A DNA stretch of 10,400 bases, taken from the NCBI GenBank assembly GCA_905200265.1, contig CAJKJS010000029.1:1-10400 (forward strand), given 5' to 3'. Below the pieces are notes generated by a model that was given only the letters and a program-made list of their open reading frames with translations, ran no database searches and was not told where the DNA came from. Source of the DNA: an uncultured Oscillospiraceae bacterium (GTDB lineage: Bacteria; Bacillota; Clostridia; Oscillospirales; Acutalibacteraceae). Positions within the stretch are counted from its first letter, which is position 1. Each line of letters starts with the position of its first letter. Positions 5,803 through 10,400 of the stretch are shown piece by piece. The position numbers and the translations under genes are program-made.

Positions 5803-8058
5803 TTAGATTTCGTGGATTTCAAACTGTTTAGCGTCAAAATCGCCGAACGGATGAGGATAGATATATAGCCCAGCGTGCATCAGAGCCGCCCCGCTCATCA
5901 CGGTATCCATGGGGATATTCAGCCGTTTATCCATCTCGTCATTGCCCGTATGTACCGGGTTGAGTTCCCCGGAGGTAATGCGATACTTGGCGTCTTCTTT
6001 CAGCCCGCGCAGCCGGATGCACAAAGGTGCATCCGCCGGTTTGGCTTTGAGCTGCACCAAATCGAGCAGCGACTGCGAACCATCTTCACTGACAAACTGC
6101 CAGGCTGCAATGTGCCCTTCGTACGGGCTTAACAGCCGGTAGTAACGGCCGGAAGCGATCAAGTCATATTGCCGCTGGTAGATTTTAATCTGCTTTCTCA
6201 TCACATCCAGCTCTTCATCGCTGACACGGCTTAGATCCAGTTCATAGCCAAAGTTCCCGGATGTGGCTACGACACCGCGGGTATTCAGCGGCGTGGTACG
6301 GCCAGTGCCCCAGTTGGGTACATCCGACACATGGGACCCCATGGTGCACACCGGATATCCAAACGACGTGCCGTACTGGATAAACACCCGTTCAATGGCA
6401 TCCGTATCGTCACTGCACCAAATCTGAGGCGTATAGTACAGCATGCCGGCGTCAAAACGTCCACCGCCGCCGGAGCAGCCTTCAAACAACACATGGGGGA
6501 AAGCCGTCGTAATGCGTTCCAGCAGGTCATAAACACCCAGCATAAAGCGGTGATATACTTCGCCCTGCCGGTCACTGGGCAGCAGTTCGCTCCACACATT
6601 AGCCAGATGACGGTTCATATCCCACTTGACGTATTCAATGTTGGCGCTGGACAGAATATCCTTCATGCGGTCAAACAGGTAATCCCGCACATCCTGCCGG
6701 GACATATCCAGCACAAACTGGTAGCGGCTACGTACCCCTTCACGATTCTTTTCACACAGACGCCATTCCGGATGAGTCCGGTACAGATCACTGTCTTCGC
6801 TAATCATTTCGGGTTCGAACCAAATGCCGAACTTCATACCCAGCCCATTGATGCGGTCCACCAGTTTTTTCAGCCCGCCATGGATTTTATTTTCATTGAC
6901 AAACCAGTCGCCCAGCCCCGAGGTATCGCTATCGCGTTTACCAAACCAGCCGTCGTCCATAACCAGCATTTCAATACCGATCTTCGACGCATTCTTCGCA
7001 ATCTGGTACAGTTTTTCTTCGTCAAAGTCGAAGTACGTTCCTTCCCAGTTGTTAATCAGCACCGGACGATGCTTCAGTTTATATTCGCCACGGCATACAT
7101 TATGGCGAATCATGGCATGCTGCCGCAGGGACAGTTCACCCAGCCCTTTTTCGCTATATACCATCGCCGCCACGGGGGTCGTAAAGCTGTTGCCATCTTC
7201 CAGTACCCACCGGAATGCCTGAGGATGAATCCCCATGGTCAGACGGGTCTGGTTAATCTGGTCATATTCGCATTCCATCAGGAAGTTGCCGCTGTACATC
7301 AGGCTTACGCCTATGCATTCGCCGCTTTCTTCTGTGGCATCATGGCTGCACAGAATCACAAACGGATTTTCGTGGTGGCTGGAAGCGCCGCGCACGCTGT
7401 CCACTACAATTTTGCCATGACGTACCGGCGTACGTTCGAACGCGCGTTCAAACACATGACGGCCATAGAAGCTGATCAGATCGTAGTCGCCCCACCGGCA
7501 GTCCAGGCACATAGACAAGGCCCGTTCCAGTTCCACACGAGCACCGCTGGCATTATGGATGACCGCATAACGGGTAATCGCATCGCGGTTTTCAAAGACC
7601 GTATAATATAGGGTTACCTGTACGTGCGTAACCGGATCTTCCAGCAAAATCGCCAGAGTTTCTGCTTCGCCGCCGTTATCATACACATAGGGAAGGCCTT
7701 CGGGCTTTGCGGCACCGGACAGGATTTCATGCGACACATACCGCAAATCGCTTTCCCGGCTGCCGTCTTGGTTTACCACCATTAAGCAAGCGCTGCGGTA
7801 ATCCCCACTGCCAAACACAGAATATTCCTGAGGCATGATATCGGTGGAGAAGTTCCGGTCCATGCCTGTTTCATAGGGCTGTCCCGAAAAGCTGTATTCC
7901 ACCGGTGTTACAAACGCCGACAAATCTTCATCATCGGCCACTTTGGCCCCGTAGTAAAGGTGCAGCAGGTACCCATACGGTCCCACTTTCATCTGGTACG
8001 TGGCGTGCTGCGTTTGCAGCGTAAAAAGCTTTTTTTCTTCATTGATTAAAATAGCCAT
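5803..8058 (-). CDS. aga: Alpha-galactosidase, glycoside hydrolase family 36
   Basis: The 751-residue cytoplasmic enzyme removes terminal alpha-1,6-galactose from melibiose, raffinose or stachyose, with retention of configuration. The length fits bacterial GH36 tetrameric enzymes (about 730-750). An N-terminal beta-sandwich domain (about 1-320) precedes the (beta/alpha)8 barrel and a C-terminal beta domain (from about 650). Substrate-site motifs are RPVLINNWEG (331-340, Trp338), MDDGWFGKRD (367-376) and FGIWFEPEMI (410-419). The nucleophile is Asp480 in YVKWDMNRH. The acid/base is Asp550 in IWCSDDTDAIER. CSGGGGRFD (528-536) is also typical. These positions sit two residues after those I recall for Geobacillus AgaA. 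No signal peptide is seen. AGGAGG lies 8 bases before the ATG. The gene follows the GH42 gene by 137 bases without an obvious terminator, so it may be co-transcribed with it, have its own promoter, or both. Confidence 0.96.
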   Translation of the reverse strand: MAILINEEKKLFTLQTQHATYQMKVGPYGYLLHLYYGAKVADDEDLSAFVTPVEYSFSGQPYETGMDRNFSTDIMPQEYSVFGSGDYRSACLMVVNQDGSRESDLRYVSHEILSGAAKPEGLPYVYDNGGEAETLAILLEDPVTHVQVTLYYTVFENRDAITRYAVIHNASGARVELERALSMCLDCRWGDYDLISFYGRHVFERAFERTPVRHGKIVVDSVRGASSHHENPFVILCSHDATEESGECIGVSLMYSGNFLMECEYDQINQTRLTMGIHPQAFRWVLEDGNSFTTPVAAMVYSEKGLGELSLRQHAMIRHNVCRGEYKLKHRPVLINNWEGTYFDFDEEKLYQIAKNASKIGIEMLVMDDGWFGKRDSDTSGLGDWFVNENKIHGGLKKLVDRINGLGMKFGIWFEPEMISEDSDLYRTHPEWRLCEKNREGVRSRYQFVLDMSRQDVRDYLFDRMKDILSSANIEYVKWDMNRHLANVWSELLPSDRQGEVYHRFMLGVYDLLERITTAFPHVLFEGCSGGGGRFDAGMLYYTPQIWCSDDTDAIERVFIQYGTSFGYPVCTMGSHVSDVPNWGTGRTTPLNTRGVVATSGNFGYELDLSRVSDEELDVMRKQIKIYQRQYDLIASGRYYRLLSPYEGHIAAWQFVSEDGSQSLLDLVQLKAKPADAPLCIRLRGLKEDAKYRITSGELNPVHTGNDEMDKRLNIPMDTVMSGAALMHAGLYIYPHPFGDFDAKQFEIHEI

Positions 8059-8103
8059 GCGCCATTCCTCCTGTGTCCGTCTTTTATTTCCAAACTTGGC
8101 GGC

Positions 8104-8117
8104 CAGTTATACAACTG
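8104..8117. promoter_or_regulatory. Candidate operator upstream of the GH36 gene
   Basis: An inverted repeat with 5-base arms, CAGTT-ATAC-AACTG, lies 46 bases before the GH36 start codon. The shape resembles a small dimeric repressor site (GntR- or LacI-type), but no regulator gene is in the window and no family can be assigned. Confidence 0.3.
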
Positions 8118-8130
8118 AACCAGCTTTCTT

Positions 8131-8146
8131 TTTATTTTATCATAAA
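8131..8146 (-). promoter_or_regulatory. Shared AT-rich element upstream of GH36 gene (copy 1)
   Basis: The minus-strand sequence TTTATGATAAAATAAA lies 73-88 bases before the GH36 start. It matches the element before the GH42 gene except for one inserted base. It contains TATGAT and TAAAAT, usable as -10 boxes, but no good -35 box lies 16-18 bases upstream. It is either a promoter core dependent on an activator or a shared operator. Confidence 0.4.
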
Positions 8147-8195
8147 AGTACGCCGAACACTATAGAAAATTCGTGCATAAGATGGGATATTTTAG

Positions 8196-10262
8196 TCATT
8201 CTTCCCATTTCGATATCCCGCTACCAGCGGTTTGCAGCACACTGATCCCGTAAGCAGACAACTGCACTTTATTGACGGGTTCCCCTGTCAGTGCATCTGT
8301 CATACCCGCAGGCAACTGTACAATCTGTTCCGTATCGCCGTAATTTTGCAGGAAAACAAAATCATTTTCGTCCCCCTGACGGCGCGTTGCCACCACACCG
8401 GCGGGGAATTCCGCGTGCAAAGCCCGGGGCAGAGCCAGCTCCTTACGCAAAGTCTCGTAAAAATCGCGCAGAAAGTCTAGGCCCGTGCGAGCTGCTACAT
8501 AGTACGCCTGGCCTTTTCCATAGGCATGTACCGTTAGTGCCGGCGTTCCCTGATAAAAGTCACTGCCATACGTGGCCAATACCTGGGCCCCCTGAGCATG
8601 AACGAGCGCGCATAATTCGCTCACTTCATACGCTTTTTGCGGGAAACCAGCCGTGGTTTCGGGTATCAAGGTGTTCGTTTCTCCATCATACAGGGCATCC
8701 GTTTCTTCGTTCCAAATACCAAACACTTCCATCATGCCCTGGCCGGGTACACCACCCAAGTAGCAAAGGTCGGTATCATCCACAATACCGCTCCAGTACG
8801 TACCGACCAGCGTACCGCCGTTTTTGACAAAGTTCCGCAGGGCTTCGGCATAGCCTTTCCGGTACAAATAGTTCATCGGAGCGATTACCAGCTTATACCG
8901 GTCAAGGCTCTTCGTCATATCAATTAAGTCGGTTGCAATCCCTTTTTCCCACAGGGCCCGGTGATGAGCCAGCACCGTTTCCAGGTAATGCAGTCCGCCG
9001 TTGCGAGGTCCCTTGGCATCTTCTACCGCCCAACGATTTTCCCAGTCATATACGATGGCTACTTTGGGCTGCACTCTAGTGGGATAGATTTTTTCATCCA
9101 GCCGCTGGAGCCATTCCCCGGTTTTTTCGACGTCGTGGAACACCCGGGTATTGCCTTCGCCGTTGTGATCCACCACGGCGCCATGGAGCTTTTCAAACGA
9201 GCCGCGGCTTTTACGCCACTGGAAATACTGCACCGACTGGGCCCCATGAGCCACCGCCTGCAAAGAGGACAGTTCATGCATACCGGGTCGTTTCAGTTTG
9301 CTGACCGGCTGCCAGTTGGTCATACTGGGCGTACTTTCCATGAGTAGCCAGGGGGCGCGTTTAATGGAACGCATCAAGTCATGACTGGCCGCGGCCTGAG
9401 CTGCAATGGCCATATTATCACCCTGGTGCCAACAGGGATAGTTATCCCACGAAATAACATCCAGGTCGTCCCCAAAGCGGAAATAGTCAAGGCCGTCAAA
9501 AAATCCCATTAAATTAGCTGTCACCGGCAGGGTAGGATTGACCTGTTTGACCGCACGAATTTCTTCCCGCATAAAGTCTACCGTTTGATCGGTGGTAAAC
9601 CGTTTCCAATCGAGATTGAGTCCATGCAGCGTGGAATCCCCATTGGCAAGAGGCGGCTCCACCTGATCCCAGGACGTATACGTATGGCTCCAAAAATCAG
9701 CCCACCAGGCGTGGTTCAGATTTTCTAGGGTGCCATATTTTTGTTTCACCCACTGGGTAAAGGCCTTTCGGCACAGAGGGCAGTAACAAGCCCCGCTATA
9801 TTCGTTGCTGATATGCCATAAAATGACAGCCGGATTGCCGGCAAAGTGCTGAGCCAGCCGGGTATTCATTTGCTTGACTTTTTCCCGGTAAATGGGGGAA
9901 GTAAGGCAGTGATTGTGGCGGTCGCCATATGCATTGCGTACACCGTTATCGGCCACCCGCAGAACTTCCGGGTATTTTTGTGCCATCCACCGGGGGCGTG
10001 CTCCACTGGGTGTAGCCAAAATGGTATAAATGCCATTTTTATACAACCGCTCGATGATCATTTCCAGCCAGGAAAAGTCGTATACGCCTTCTTCCGGCTC
10101 CAAATGGCTCCACGCAAAAATGCCCAGCGATACACAATTGACGTGCGCTTTTTTCATGAGTTCAATATCTTTTTCCAGTACGTCCGGATAAGCCAGCCAC
10201 TGCTCCGGATTATAATCGCCGCCATGCAGCAGATGAGGAAAACGGGGGGTAAGTGCCTTCAT
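8196..10262 (-). CDS. Beta-galactosidase, glycoside hydrolase family 42
   Basis: The 688-residue enzyme hydrolyses terminal beta-galactosides such as lactose, galacto-oligosaccharides or galactan fragments, with retention of configuration. Length is normal for GH42 (about 650-700). The barrel begins with HGGDYNPEQW (13-22) and GIFAWSHLEPEEG (47-59). The acid/base is Glu154 in WHISNEYS and the nucleophile is Glu309 in WLLMESTPS. Cysteines 119, 159, 161 and 164 form the C...CxCxxC zinc cluster of many GH42 enzymes. The trimerisation domain (about 395-610, starting VAIVYDWENRWA) and the small C-terminal beta domain (YGISVLQT) follow. No signal peptide is seen, so it is cytoplasmic. An in-frame TTG at 10289 would add nine residues, but AAAGGAG 7 bases before the ATG at 10262 decides the start. 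It is the first gene of the probable galactoside pair, with GH36 next. B. subtilis GanA and Geobacillus BgaB are in the same family. Confidence 0.96.
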   Translation of the reverse strand: MKALTPRFPHLLHGGDYNPEQWLAYPDVLEKDIELMKKAHVNCVSLGIFAWSHLEPEEGVYDFSWLEMIIERLYKNGIYTILATPSGARPRWMAQKYPEVLRVADNGVRNAYGDRHNHCLTSPIYREKVKQMNTRLAQHFAGNPAVILWHISNEYSGACYCPLCRKAFTQWVKQKYGTLENLNHAWWADFWSHTYTSWDQVEPPLANGDSTLHGLNLDWKRFTTDQTVDFMREEIRAVKQVNPTLPVTANLMGFFDGLDYFRFGDDLDVISWDNYPCWHQGDNMAIAAQAAASHDLMRSIKRAPWLLMESTPSMTNWQPVSKLKRPGMHELSSLQAVAHGAQSVQYFQWRKSRGSFEKLHGAVVDHNGEGNTRVFHDVEKTGEWLQRLDEKIYPTRVQPKVAIVYDWENRWAVEDAKGPRNGGLHYLETVLAHHRALWEKGIATDLIDMTKSLDRYKLVIAPMNYLYRKGYAEALRNFVKNGGTLVGTYWSGIVDDTDLCYLGGVPGQGMMEVFGIWNEETDALYDGETNTLIPETTAGFPQKAYEVSELCALVHAQGAQVLATYGSDFYQGTPALTVHAYGKGQAYYVAARTGLDFLRDFYETLRKELALPRALHAEFPAGVVATRRQGDENDFVFLQNYGDTEQIVQLPAGMTDALTGEPVNKVQLSAYGISVLQTAGSGISKWEE

Positions 10263-10269
10263 AAAAAAG

Positions 10270-10276
10270 CTCCTTT
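10270..10276 (-). promoter_or_regulatory. Ribosome binding site deciding the GH42 gene start
   Basis: AAAGGAG lies 7 bases before the ATG at 10262. This makes that codon the start rather than the in-frame TTG at 10289, which would place this site inside the coding region. Confidence 0.85.
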
Positions 10277-10297
10277 CATCGATGACCAAGATAAAAC

Positions 10298-10314
10298 TTT
10301 ATTCTTATCATAAA
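10298..10314 (-). promoter_or_regulatory. Shared AT-rich element upstream of GH42 gene (copy 2)
   Basis: The minus-strand sequence TTTATGATAAGAATAAA lies 36-52 bases before the GH42 start and matches the element before the GH36 gene apart from one base insertion. A weak -35-like CAGACA stands 17 bases before AATAAA within it. Overlapping inverted repeats (ATAAA...TTTAT) fall in the same stretch. The rest of the 138-base upstream region holds no other gene or clear signal. Confidence 0.4.
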
Positions 10315-10400
10315 GGATCTTGTCTGATTCGAAAAGGGGGAAATTTCTTTATCCTTCCCTAAAATATTCGACATGATTAGGCAAAGAGCCATATCCAAAC

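Noticed and set aside
6331..7611. Open frame of 426 codons on the plus strand
   Set aside because: It lies wholly antisense to the GH36 gene, whose catalytic motifs are intact. The translation shows no family features, so it is a shadow of the codon usage on the other strand.
8059..8195. CcpA (cre) catabolite-control site before the galactosidase genes
   Set aside because: No sequence near the cre pattern with its central CG was found here or in 10263-10400.
8182..8208. Possible terminator at the end of the GH42 gene (ATGGGA/TCCCAT)
   Set aside because: The stem is only 6 bp with a 15-base loop, includes the end of the coding region, and has no T tract.
10263..10289. TTG start adding nine residues to the GH42 enzyme
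   Set aside because: The AAAGGAG at 10270-10276 correctly spaces the ATG at 10262, and GH42 proteins start close to that residue.
1..10400. Novel defence, mobile or biosynthetic system; CRISPR; tRNA
   Set aside because: All seven genes fall into known housekeeping, transport or sugar-use families and fill almost the whole window. There are no direct-repeat arrays, transposase or integrase genes, or tRNA-like folds.

Overview
The window looks like a chromosomal segment of a low-to-mid G+C Firmicute, most likely a gut-type clostridial lineage (Ruminococcaceae/Oscillospiraceae-like). That placement is inference. It rests on a DarA/YaaQ cyclic-di-AMP receptor, a family known from Firmicutes, lying next to holB, on strong AGGAGG-type ribosome binding sites, and on Firmicutes-type GH36 and GH42 enzymes. 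All seven genes are on the minus strand, so transcription runs from right to left. No gap exceeds 190 bases. I see no tRNA, rRNA, insertion sequence, CRISPR array or phage gene.

Right part (about 5760-10400), sugar catabolism: a GH42 beta-galactosidase is followed by a GH36 alpha-galactosidase. Both are full length, keep their catalytic residues and lack signal peptides, so they should act on imported galactosides such as lactose or galacto-oligosaccharides and melibiose or raffinose-type sugars. A near-identical 16-17 base AT-rich element lies upstream of both genes. An intrinsic terminator closes the GH36 gene. No transporter or regulator for these sugars lies in the window.

Middle (about 4185-5711): a single AI-2E-family membrane protein gene has its own good sigma-A-type promoter, a 5' UTR hairpin and an intrinsic terminator.

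Left part (1-4100), probable operon: an AGCS-family sodium:amino acid symporter, an Orn/Lys/Arg decarboxylase-family PLP enzyme, darA (cyclic-di-AMP PII-like receptor) and holB (DNA polymerase III delta'). The last three keep the order of the Bacillus subtilis yaaO-tmk-yaaQ-yaaR-holB cluster, but tmk and yaaR are absent here. The symporter and decarboxylase genes overlap by 77 bases. DarA and HolB are almost certainly translationally coupled. A terminator-like hairpin sits just after holB at the window edge.

Nothing here amounts to a new defence, mobile or biosynthetic system. The items most worth a second look are the contracted tmk/darA/holB cluster, the long symporter/decarboxylase overlap, the shared upstream element of the two glycosidases, and the structured promoter and leader of the AI-2E gene.
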